Source: Zasmidium citrigriseum (Eukaryota > Ascomycota > Dothideomycetes > Mycosphaerellales > Mycosphaerellaceae). From it: a DNA stretch of 64,000 nt. The DNA is taken from contig NHNW01000011.1 of the NCBI GenBank assembly GCA_002786025.1, positions 124,001 to 188,000 of the forward strand, in the 5' to 3' direction. A program made the position numbers and the translations under genes. The notes under the pieces were generated by a model. It saw only the letters and a list, made by a program, of their open reading frames with translations. It ran no database searches and was not told the origin of the DNA. Shown one piece after another: positions 1-9,990 of the stretch. Within the stretch, counting starts at the first letter, position 1, and every line of letters begins with the position of its first letter.

Positions 1-2225
1 ACTAAGGTCTCCGAGTACTCTAAAGGCAAGCTAGTACTTATCTACTCTAACTATAAGAACTTAGAGTATTTTATAACTAGTAAGTAGCTTAACTAACGTT
101 AAGCCTACTAGTCTAAGTTCCTATCTTAATTCTTCTTTAAAGTTATCTACTAGCCTAGTACGTAAGGCACTAAGCCCGATAGTCTAACTAGGCGTCCGTA
201 AGATCGCCTTTCTAACCCTATTAACCCCCGACTTATATAGTAGCTCCGTACGCTACTACTAGTAAAGAACCTTATCTACTCTAAGGATATTACCCTTAGC
301 TCTACGAGCCTCGATCTGTATTAAGAACCTACTATATTAGAGACTATACGTTAAGCCTACTCCGACCTAGATATTAGTACCGCTATAGAGTAAGTCGCTA
401 GTAGTAATCTAGCTAAGCTACTCCGCTCTTAAAAGATCGATAACCGAGGAGCTAAAGTCGTTAACGGACTTATCTACGTTAAGAACTAGTACGGCTTATA
501 TATACTATACGTGCCTACCGATTCCGACCTATACCGTAATATTACTCGCTAGTACTATAAGCGATCTAGCTATACTAGCCGCGCTAAAATACTAGATTGT
601 ATCTAGCGTAACTTTATCTAGTCTAGCCTTTCTTACGCCGCTCGCTAGGCTACCTAGAACTACTATAACTATCTCTCTAACAAGTAATCTAATAATCTTA
701 AGGCTAGACTCCTATAATTACTACCTCTACCCTTCGAACTATAGGACGATATTACGATAGACTTTATCGTATCGCTTCCGCCTTCTAAATTATCCGTCGA
801 TAGTTACGAGTATAGTAATATCCTTACTATTACTAACCGGCTAGGTAAGGGCGTTAAGATAATTAGGGTGTAATCTATAGAAGCCGAGTATATCGCCTAC
901 GTTATAGTCGACCGCTACTACTAATATTATAGTCTCCCCTTATACATTATTAGCGATAGAGGCTCTTAATAGATCTTAGCCTTCTAGCGCCGCCTATACT
1001 AACTACTCGGTATTAATTACCGCCTCTCTATAGCGTTCTACTCCTAGACTAATAGATAAGCTAAGAATACTAATAAGGATATAGAACGTTTCCTACGAGC
1101 GTATATTTCCTATACTTAGGACGACTAGATAGACTAGCTACCCCTCTTTTAAGTCGCTTATAATAATAATATCTATAAGTCGACTAGAGTCTTACCTATC
1201 TTCGCTAAGACTACTTATAACTTACGTACTACCGTATCTACGCTACCTAAGTTACTCGCTACCTAGCCTTATATAATAAGACTATCCGCTAAAGTAGCTA
1301 ACGTATTCGCTACGCGGATAAAGGCTATATAGTCCTTCCTCCAAGATTAGATCCTACTCGCTTAGTAGACCTAAGCCGACTACGCTAATACTAGCTACGT
1401 AGTACCTCCTTACTATTAAGTAGGTAATAGGGTATATATTAACACTCGTAACTAGGCTACTTCTCGCCCTTCTAAGAAGCTTAACGTTAAATAGTATAGA
1501 CCTATTACTATTACTAATATCCTCTATAGAGGCAAAGCTTTTAAGCTTAATCTAAACCCTACCTCTATCGCTATATATAATACCTTTAGCCCCGATCTTC
1601 TAAAACTATACCTACCTAACGTCGATATTAGTACCTAACCTCTACTAATTTAGGTTATATAAGCTAATCGAACTAAAGACTACTATAAGGTAGATACCGT
1701 CCTTAACTTAAGGAAGCGTAGAAGAGGCGTTTAATACCTTATAAGATAGAAAGGATATCTAGATAGCGAGGCTACCTAGGAGCCCGCTACTTAGGTCTTC
1801 GCTAACGTACTAGCTACTATCGCTAACTTCTACTCTAACTACCCTAATAAACCTATACTTACTAGCTTCTACCCGCTACTAGGGTAGATTACGTATAAGT
1901 AGCTAACTAATAGGTAGCCTTCTACCTATATACCCTCTAGCGCGCTAGTACTAGATAGCCCGCTTATTACTAAACCTATAGTAGCTTAGAATAGAAGTAG
2001 CGCCGTAACTACCGCTAGCGCTAACCTACTAGTATAGGCTAGGTTTACCGTATAGCTAGCGAGGTAGGATAAACTAATACCCGTACTATCGAAGAATAGT
2101 ATAGATAGTAATAATACTATTAATATAGATATAGAAGATAACGCTCTATTTACGAAAGCGTCGCTAGCCGTATAAGGCTATAGATATAGGCTACTAAGGA
2201 TAGTATCTAATTTAAAGAGGGGGGT
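1..2225 (+). mobile_element. Ty3/gypsy chromovirus pol relic (RNase H, integrase, chromodomain)
   Basis: This is the 3' part of a dead LTR-retrotransposon polyprotein; its reverse transcriptase lies off the left edge. Undoing RIP-type changes gives the usual order. The end of RNase H is at about 1-220 (NLEYF, then LTRRP). A zinc-binding H2C2-like stretch lies at about 520-690. The integrase core is at about 720-1,240, with the first Asp in IDFIV, the second in SDRGS (about 950-965) and the Glu in DIERFLR. A chromodomain lies at about 1,681-1,860 (YLIR-WKGY, then SEAT-WEP). A polypurine tract and LTR start follow. Frames are broken by many TAA/TAG codons at former CAA, CAG or TGG. The chromodomain marks the chromovirus branch, whose integrases direct insertion to heterochromatin. 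It is certainly non-functional. Confidence 0.88.
2214..2224 (+). other. Polypurine tract of the chromovirus
   Basis: The purine run AAAGAGGGGGG lies just downstream of the pol relic and immediately before the putative LTR start. This is the expected place for the plus-strand primer of reverse transcription. Confidence 0.7.
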
Positions 2226-2227
2226 AG

Positions 2228-2400
2228 TATTACGGGCTAAAGTCGACGCCCGAGTTACGCGTAGTTATATAACTCTAGCTCGGCCCGCTAACACCCGGCT
2301 TAGTAGGCCTATAACTACTCCGCTTCCCTCGCCCTCCTCTTCTAGATAGCTTATCGAATATTAGATTGTTTACGCCTAACCCTATTATACGGTCCCCTTA
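2228..2400 (+). repeat. Start of the chromovirus 3' LTR (end uncertain)
   Basis: TATTACGGGC follows the polypurine tract after three bases. It fits an LTR beginning TGTTACGGGC in which the first TG was mutated to TA. The 3' end of the LTR could not be placed because no second copy is in the window; the end given is only a minimum guess. Confidence 0.5.
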
Positions 2401-2479
2401 TATACTTAGATATACTATAAGGAGCTACTCGACTTCTCTACTATTTATAGCTAATATACTAGAGAGAATATAGCGAAAC

Positions 2480-4420
2480 TAGTCGAGAAGGCGATAACTA
2501 CCTATAGATATAATATAAAACTAACCGCCTTAACGACTAATAACGCTAGTAATAATAGGACTCTATATCGCGTCGTATACGTACTATAAAGATATAAAGC
2601 GCTAAACGTTCTAACGAATTATAGTCTAAAGGTAGTTTAGAAGCTATCTCGTTCTACTAACCTTACCTAGCTTACGAGACTAGAAATATAGGTTAAGGCC
2701 GTAAGTATAGAGAACGAAATAGAGTCTAACGAGTAGATTTACGATCTAGACGCGGATAGTCCGAAGATATATTACTTTCTATACTTTACGTATATTATAT
2801 AGTTAGCGATTCGGGCTCTATTCTTAGAGCTAAAGCTAGAGCTAGAGAATAACGACCTAGAGAAGACGATTAATAATACTACTTCTCGTAAGGAACTTAA
2901 AAAGATTAAAGCTAGGAATAACGTAGATAATATTCCCCTAGTCCTTTTTAAAGTAAGTTTTAGACTTAGCTATAGCTAGTACGCGTAGCTAGTAATAGAT
3001 ATCTCTAATTAATAATCTATAGATTCGATAAATAGCGATCTACGTTAATTAGAACTTACCGCGGATAGAGGCTTTCGAACGTATTTAGGTTAAAGTAAAT
3101 AAGAAACCTATTATAACTAAAGCTATAATAGCCTAGAACGAAAGATAGATACGGGATATATTTCGGAAGCTTCGACTTATCTAAGATATTAAGATATAAT
3201 TCGACTCGATATACTATATACTTATTCGACTATATCTTCTCCGAGACTCTATTAATAAATACTATAAGGAGTATAAGCTCGACTAGCTAGAGCTCTCTAA
3301 TACTAAGTAGAATTAAGTTAAATACCTTATTAAGTTAGCGAGACCTTTCGCCGAAGCGATAGCGCTTATAAGTTAGTTATATAGGCTAATACTACACCTT
3401 ATCTTTAGGTTATATAACTATATTTTTAATAGTATAGATACTACTCGATAGCGACTTAAGAAGAAACGGAAGCTATAGAAAAAGAGAATACTCGTAGCTC
3501 TAGAGGTAGCGTAGGAAAAGCTTAAAAAATACTACTTATAGATATTTAAATTATTCGGCGATCTATATAGTATTACTATCCTACTCTATCTATCGTAGAA
3601 GCGCGAGTTATAGTAGCTACCTAAGTAGGCTTTAGAACTAGAGTAGGAAGAATATTATTAGAACTATCTTAAGAAGCTCTTTCGAAAGTATTCTAAAGCT
3701 AAAAGCGGCTCGTAGTAGAACTCGTAAAGTAGATAGCGTAAGAGATAGAAGCTTACGAAATAGTTACGACTCTTTAGAGGAAATTTAAGTTAGACGAGCT
3801 TTTCTTAATACGTAGACGACGATCCTATAGAAGAGTTCTTTCGTTATAAACGAAAAGGTACGTTAACTATAGCTAGTATCTATTACTAGTAGTCGCCGCT
3901 AGTTACTTATAGTAGTCTAATATATCTAGACTTTTCGAACCTCTATAATATAGTTAGTAACGATATCCTTACTTAGTAGGTATATATTAAGTAATAGTTC
4001 CCTATAATTACGAAGATTACTAGAGACGTACTCTATATACCTAGAGTAGGAATCGGATACGAGAGGGCCTTTAGTATTACTTACTACTAAGCTCGTTATA
4101 ATCGGTTATACTATCTAGATATCTTTCGCGCTATTATAATATATCGCTACTATCTTCGTTAAGAGTTAAGGTAGATAGAATAGTCTAATAAGGATTCGTT
4201 CGAGTAGTAGATAGAGGACGACGTACTAGAGTATAAGATCGCTACTAAGGAGGATCTTTACTATATTAGTAACGAAGGGGAAGGCGGCGTACTAAAGAGA
4301 AGAAAAACGCGTACCTAGAGTAGAAAGAAGCCTACTATATTAGATACTACTCTTAAGGCGTAGTTAGTAGGCGTAGCTAGTATTTACGTACTTCTTAGTA
4401 TCTTAGCGGTAATTTAAAAG
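2480..4420 (+). mobile_element. hAT-family transposase relic
   Basis: This is a decayed hAT transposase on the plus strand. From about 3,170 on, the frame reads as a typical hAT body: a stretch around LRDSINKY, then ELSNT and VKYLIKL-RPFAEA (about 3,240-3,360), LYNYIFNS, and LKKYY. The C-terminal dimerisation region lies at about 3,850-4,210. It shows SPLVT, FP-ITKITRDVLYIP, then VGIGYERAFS and RYNR, the classic order P-L-x-W, FP, ARD-L-IP, ERxFS, R-N-L. The 5' third (2,480-3,170) is assigned only by position. TAA/TAG codons stand where Gln or Trp are expected. It could be any hAT subgroup. Two H3-like relics follow on the same strand. Confidence 0.78.
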
Positions 4421-4741
4421 CTTCCCTTTTCCCTACTCTTACTATCTTCCTTTCTTTAACCTCTAAAACATACCTACTATCTACTCTAATTAATTCCTAA
4501 GTAATTAAGCCCTTCTCGATATACCTAGTCTAATAGATAAGGATAAATATAACGACGAACTCGATAATAACGATAAGGTTAATAACGATATACTATCCTC
4601 CCTACTACTACGAAAACGTATAGAAGTACTACTCGCTAGTTAACCTTTAGCTTTAGATACGGATAGACCTATATCGCGGAAGACTATAGTATAAAGTACC
4701 TATTATTAGCTAAGTACCTAATCTAACGACGGTCTTAGAAC

Positions 4742-5257
4742 CCTAAAGCTAGTCCGTCTCGACTATAAATATCCTTAAAAGCCTCTCGTAAAATAGTACT
4801 AGCGAAGGCGCCGCGTAAAACTATAAAAGTACCTTAATAAAAGAAGAGAGCTAAGATAGCGATTAGAAAGGTATAAAAAAGCGTAGCCTAAACTAGGCGT
4901 AAGAAAGTTATTACGAAGAAAACGGATTATAATATACCTCGTAAACGACGAAAATTTAATACTAGTCGAGCTACTCTACGTAAGATTCGGAAATATTAGA
5001 GCTCTACGAAATCCGAGTATTCTCTCCTTATATAAAAGATACTCTTCTAACGACTAGTTCGAGAGATTTCTAGCGAGTAGGCTATAGGTAGGGAAATTAT
5101 AAGATAGTAGGCGTCCGCGATTAAGGTATTATAAGAAGCCGCTAAAGCGTTCCTTATCTTAGAATTTAAGTACTCTAACCTACTAGCTATCTACGCGAAA
5201 CGCGTTACCCTTATATCGAAGGATATAGCTCTATATAAAAAGCTACGGTAGCGCTAG
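4742..5257 (+). pseudogene. RIP-mutated histone H3-like gene, copy A
   Basis: One frame without any indel reads as a histone H3 relative with both tail and fold. In the tail, *-I-S-L-K-A-S-R-K (4,766-4,792) matches H3's QT-ARKS region once TAA>CAA and ATA>ACA are undone. AKAPRK follows (4,802-4,819), matching GGKAPRK. A long basic linker precedes PRKRRKF (4,937-4,957). The fold begins LRKIRKY (4,976-4,996; H3 LREIRRY), then RLVREI, R-*-*-ASAIKVL-*-EAAKAFL (H3 FQSSAVMALQEASEAYL), NLLAI-YAKRVTL-I-SKD (H3 NLCAIHAKRVTIMPKD) and a basic end. Internal TAA/TAG codons sit at Gln or Trp positions. The residue after LLI differs from canonical H3 and the loop before ASAI is longer, as in CENP-A types. 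The true start is unclear and no expression is possible as is. Function: it would have been a nucleosomal core histone. It may be a captured host gene or an element-encoded histone. Confidence 0.82.
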
Positions 5258-5649
5258 ACTAGCTAAGATTAGTAAGAATAGTACTAATAAATATCTATTC
5301 TTCCCTAAGTCTTTCCGTATATTTTCCCGCGTTTTTAAGCGGTATATAAAGGGTTTTTACCCGTAGTAAAGTATAAGGTAAAGTATAATCCCTATAGCTT
5401 ACTATACGTTTTTTCCCTAGCTTCTACTAGCTATATAGGCTAGCTATAGCTCCTTCCCTATATTCTTTAATATACCTACTATTATATATACCTATAATAT
5501 TATACGAAACGCTAGTATAAAATACTAGTCGTAATCTTAAATCCTCTAATACTATAATACCTACCCCTACCGCCGCTTTAGCCTATTTTAAGCGCTCTAA
5601 CTACCTACGACGCCCGGAAAAATTTATATATACTTTACCTTACCTTATT

Positions 5650-6171
5650 ATAGCGCGTATAAAGAGACCTACCGCGTAAGCTAAGGCGTTAGTAGCGAAA
5701 GCGCCTCGTAGGTAGCTCTCTACTAAGGCGCTACTAGGTATTGCTTATACGCGTAATATTAAGATACTAGGTATAAATAGTTAGGAAGGCTATACTTTAA
5801 CGCTTTAGTAGTAACTTCGTAAGCCCGTAGCTAGTACTCGTAGCTAGTAGGTCGCTAACGCTTTAATAGAGAGACACTTTCGAGAGACGCGATATCTCTA
5901 GGAAATTCCGCCTAACTAGGAAATCCCTTTCGCGCTATTCTCGCGCCTTATACGGGAAATAGTATAGAAAGAGTATATAGACTAGGCTAAGAGAGTTAGG
6001 CGTTATATCGAAGATAAGAGTAAATATATTTATTTCGAGCTACGCTAGAAGAAAGATATAATCTAAGCCCTCTAATATACTATAGTATATATACTATATA
6101 ATATATTTAAAGGTATATTCTACGTAGCTAGTAAGCGTAGCTAGCGTATACTAATAATTTTTAGCCGCTAA
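5650..6171 (+). pseudogene. RIP-mutated histone H3-like gene, copy B (divergent)
   Basis: A single indel-free frame starts at ATA (a former ATG) with A-R-I-K (ancestrally MARTK, exactly the H3 N-terminus). AKAPRR-*-LSTKA follows, matching H3 KAPRKQLASKA. The fold is more diverged than in copy A: EIPFALFSRLIREI (5,920-5,961; H3 LPFQRLVREI), then an insertion of about 20 residues, then FELR-*-KKD-II-*-AL-* (H3 DLRFQSSAVMALQ), and a stretch ending FYVASKRS-*-RILI that aligns roughly with LCAIHAKRVTIM. All interruptions are TAA/TAG. It lies about 390 bp after copy A on the same strand. The two are too different to be a recent duplication. The C-terminal limit is uncertain. Confidence 0.72.
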
Positions 6172-6460
6172 TCTTATTACGCTTAACGGAAAGTATATTA
6201 CGCTTATATAGAAGGATCTTTATACTCTTAGTTAGATCCTTAAGATCTATAATAACTTCGAGCTACGTAGTATAATAGACGCTCTCTACCTAAGAGCTAC
6301 TATTAGTATTAGTCTTAAGAAGTAAATTACCTACCTAAATAATAAGAGATAAGGTAAAGTTAACTCTCGTATTATTACGAATAATAATAACGAAGTAGCG
6401 TTCTAGGCCTAAGAGGAGTAATATAAGGGTAATAGAGGCTAGAAGCGCCTTATCTAGGGT

Positions 6461-6625
6461 AGCTAGCGTACGCTACGTAAGAGAACTCGAGTTACTTTAC
6501 CTAAGCCTATTAGTAGCTAGTATACGCTACGTAAGAGAGGACTTCGAGTTACCTTACCTAAGCCCGTTAGTAGCTAGCGTAATCTACGTAAGAGAGCTCG
6601 AGTTACCTTACTTAAGCCTATCGAA
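6461..6625 (+). repeat. Tandem repeat of 54-57 bp within a coding relic
   Basis: Three head-to-tail units have lengths divisible by three and keep one frame, each reading close to TLRKR-x-RVTLPKPISS. A run of seven GAA/GAG codons (6,623-6,643) follows immediately. Lengths in multiples of three suggest the repeat was once translated. Confidence 0.75.
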
Positions 6626-7765
6626 GAAGAAGAAGAAGAAGAATAAGATAGTAGCGATAAAGAGGCTCTTTAGCGTCGTATTAATAAAACGGATAGAGAG
6701 CTAAAACGATTATTATCGCGCCTCGAGAGAATAGAGGCTAATAACGAAGAAGGCTTAAGTAATAAGAGTACTAGCTATACGGACCGTATTATATAGTATA
6801 AGTTATGTAGCTAGTATATATAGCTAGTATTTACTAACGATATCTAGTAAAACGTAAACGAGAGAAGAAGATAGCTAGGAAGGCTAAGGTAAAGAAGAAG
6901 CTAGCTAACTAGAAGAAAGCGGAGAAGGCTACTAAGAAGTAGACCGATAATAACCGTAAATACTACTAAGTCCTCTAACGAGTCTAGGGCTAGGTCGATA
7001 TTAAGGACTTTAAGATTACTATAGAGGAGGCTAAGTATATTAATAGCCTACTAAGGGACTTTTAGAACTACCCTAAAACGAAGGCTAGTTATAAGCCCCT
7101 ACTATCTTAGATAGATAATATAGTCGATCCTAACGTCTATCCGACTATAAAAGCCTAGCCTAGTAAGAAGGCGACCTCTAAGAAGGCTCTACTATAGTAA
7201 ACGACTAGAGTAGTATAGGCGCCTAAGTCTAGCGTAGCTAGCGACTATAGCTAGTAGGAAGACGAAGAATAAAGGTAAGAATAGGTTATAAAGAAGGCGT
7301 AGCTAGTCGCCGAATACTTCTAGAACTAGAAGGATATCTAGGTCCTTAAGATTTAAAAGGATAAAGCGGACGTAGCTAACGCGCTACTTAAGTAGTAGTA
7401 GACGAAGTCTCGCGCCTAGCGCCCTAAACCTCCTATAGGTTATCCTCTCGAAGAGTAGGCTAAAGAGTAGCCTACTATCGGTAAATAAGATAGTATTAAT
7501 ATCTATTAGCTACCTAAGGAGCCTATAGCTAGTAGTAGTAGCTAGTAGCTAACCGAGGCTATTATAACTAATACTTAGGTATCGCTAACTAAGTAGCTAG
7601 TAGAGGCTAGTATAAAGGAGCCTAAGGATATACTAACTAAGTAGCTAGTAGAGGCTAGTACGAAGGAGACTTAGGACCTACTAGCGTAGTAGTAGCCTAA
7701 GGAATAGTAGACTAAGAATAGTACTAGAGAGAATACCTCCTAAAGTAGAGGCTCGAGAGATAATT
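6623..7765 (+). pseudogene. Unassigned K/Q/E-rich coding relic
   Basis: From the Glu run onward the plus strand carries protein-like frames: ELKRLLSRLERIEANNEEG (about 6,690-6,750) and, from about 6,860 in another frame, a long Lys/Gln/Glu-rich stretch containing KKLAN, DIKDFKITIEEAKYINSLL and two copies of LTK-x-LVEAS (about 7,588-7,660). The composition suggests a coiled-coil or gag-like nucleic-acid-binding protein. I recognise no family. The frame change near 6,830 may be an intron or an indel. It ends before an AT-rich stretch at about 7,770. Confidence 0.45.
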
Positions 7766-7769
7766 TATT

Positions 7770-9090
7770 TTTTAAGCGATATTAAGAGTAATAATACTCC
7801 TACTCCCCTCCCTCTCCTTAAAAGTTATATAGCTTACTTCTTTACTATACTACCTTCTCTACCTAATATTATATAGCTAATTAATACTTTATCTATATAA
7901 AGATTAAATATATCTTTTCTCTATCTATAGCCTACTTTAGCCTAGTAGGCCTACTAAGGCCCGCTCGATTTTTCCTAGGCCTAGAAGCCTAACTTTAATA
8001 GGCCTAGTTCTAGGCTATTAGCCTAGCCTAACCTAACCTAGCCTACCTCGGTATCTATTTATATACTCTCCTATCGAATCTATCGCCTACCTTCCTATCT
8101 ACCTACCTATAAGCCGCTAACTTTACTACCTTCTCGAACGTTAAACTTATTACCTAAGGTATACTATATAGTAAAATATATAAATAGCTAGCGGAGACTA
8201 TAATATATAGGTTAAGGCTTAGGATACTAGGTTAAAGGACGAGCCTCTTAGAAGAGAGATAACCGCCTATACTATAAGTAAAGTATATTAGTTCTTCGTA
8301 TTAGAAAGTAGTATACCGATATCTATAAGAGTAAGTAGTATTATAATTCCTACCTCTAAGTAGATAGGAGATACCTAAAGGCGGCGCGGTACTAAGCTTA
8401 ACCTCCCTATAGAAAGATATTATTCTCGCTAACCTCCTAAGAGAAATTAAACCCCTTCTCGAAGCTATTAATATCCCTAAAGAAATTAAACCCCTCGCTA
8501 AATCTATTAATATCTCTAAAGAAATTAAATCCCTTACTAAATTTAAGAGAGAGGCTAGAGATATATCTTTATAAAGGAAGTATATCGATCGACTTTTAAT
8601 ACTACTACTAATTACTATATTAGCTTTATTACTCTACTATCTACTATACTCGCCTTAGATATCCTATATAATACTAAGAAGACTAGACTAGGAAGTCGGA
8701 GTAAGAAATCTTCTTCTTTTTAGGCTTAGAAATCCCTATAAAGTCGGTTATAATAGTAAGGATATCTTTCTAGATACTACGAAAAGGTACCTATAACTTA
8801 AGACGCGAGGGTAGAGTCTAGTACTTCTAACTATAATCCGTAGCCGTTACGTCTAATATAAATCTACTACTACCTTAGATATCTTCGCCTATAATCCCTA
8901 CCTACCCTCTATAATATATACCTTCTTACTAGAGTCGATATACCTAAGAAGACTTTATAAGAGTAATAAAAGACGCTAATTCTATAACTACTTAGTACTA
9001 GATATATACCCCTATTCGATTCGGTTAACTAGTACGCTAGCCTTCGAAGTTCGAACCTTTTACTACTTAGAAACTAAGGATCTTATCTAG
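7770..9090. other. RIP block, nothing assigned
   Basis: AT-rich relic sequence. A cluster of AGGCCTAG-type palindromic words occurs at 7,925-8,060, and three similar phrases with CCTAAAGAAATTAAA occur at 8,425-8,540. No protein family was recognised. Confidence 0.5.
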
Positions 9091-9094
9091 GAAG

Positions 9095-9990
9095 ATAATC
9101 TTATACGTCTAGCGTAAATACGCTAGTACTATAAACCTAATAGTACTATAGCGGTTAGCTATATCGATAGCCTAGCGGTCGTCGTTAGTTAAGAAGGCGG
9201 CGATACTAATAGCGCGGCGTAGTTAGACGTTAGCGTATAGGATACTCTTAGCTTTCTATATATAGTATTAGTAGTAGCTAGTAGCGCCGTTATAGTAAAC
9301 CTAGGTTAGACGCTATAGAGCCTCGATACGTATAGCGAGGAGATCTAGTACGAGACTAGGGTAGTAGATACTATCGAAGACGACTACCTTAGTACTAGAT
9401 CCTAACTAGTATACTCCTATAGCTATTAGAGCGCTACTAAGAGCTAGGTTACTACGAGCTCGTAACCTACTAATACTAAACGACTACCTACGCTTTACGT
9501 ACTTATTAAGCGCCTTATACGCTACTAGGAGGTACTAGTCGTTAAAGAGCTAGATCTTACTATAGCGGAAGCGAGTATCGTTAAAGTATAGGTAGAAAGT
9601 ACTAACGCTAGTAATAGTATACTATACGTAGGAAGCGTAAAATACTATAATATAATCTATAGCGCTTCGATAAGGGGCGAAGATAATCTAGACGGCCTAG
9701 TTAGTATTATTATATATCGTACGACCTATTACAATCTCTACGCCCTTACTACTATAGTAGCTCTCTAAGGTCTACTTCTAGCTATAGTAGACGACTAATT
9801 TAGCGCTATTAGAGAGCTCTTAGACGTAGTTATATAGGCGTATACTATCTCCTACCTCTATTAGGAAATTAGGGTATATAGCTAACGTCTATCTTATAAA
9901 GTAGGCGTAAGATCTCTAGGCTTCGAGCTAGCTAGCTTAGTAATAGAATACGTCGCTAGGGCTAGTATACGCTATCGCCTCGAACTAGGC
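9095..9990 (-). pseudogene. Unassigned minus-strand coding relic
   Basis: The reverse strand from about 9,985 downwards reads as a protein with only TAA/TAG interruptions, for example FNGIFA-*-FEAIAYTSPSDV, then YPNFLIEVGDSIRLYNYV, ELSNSAKLVVYY and FYLYFNDTRFRYSKI. Amino-acid use looks like a genuine globular protein, and the damage is only RIP-type. I do not recognise the family. It could be a transposon accessory gene or a captured host gene. Confidence 0.4.
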
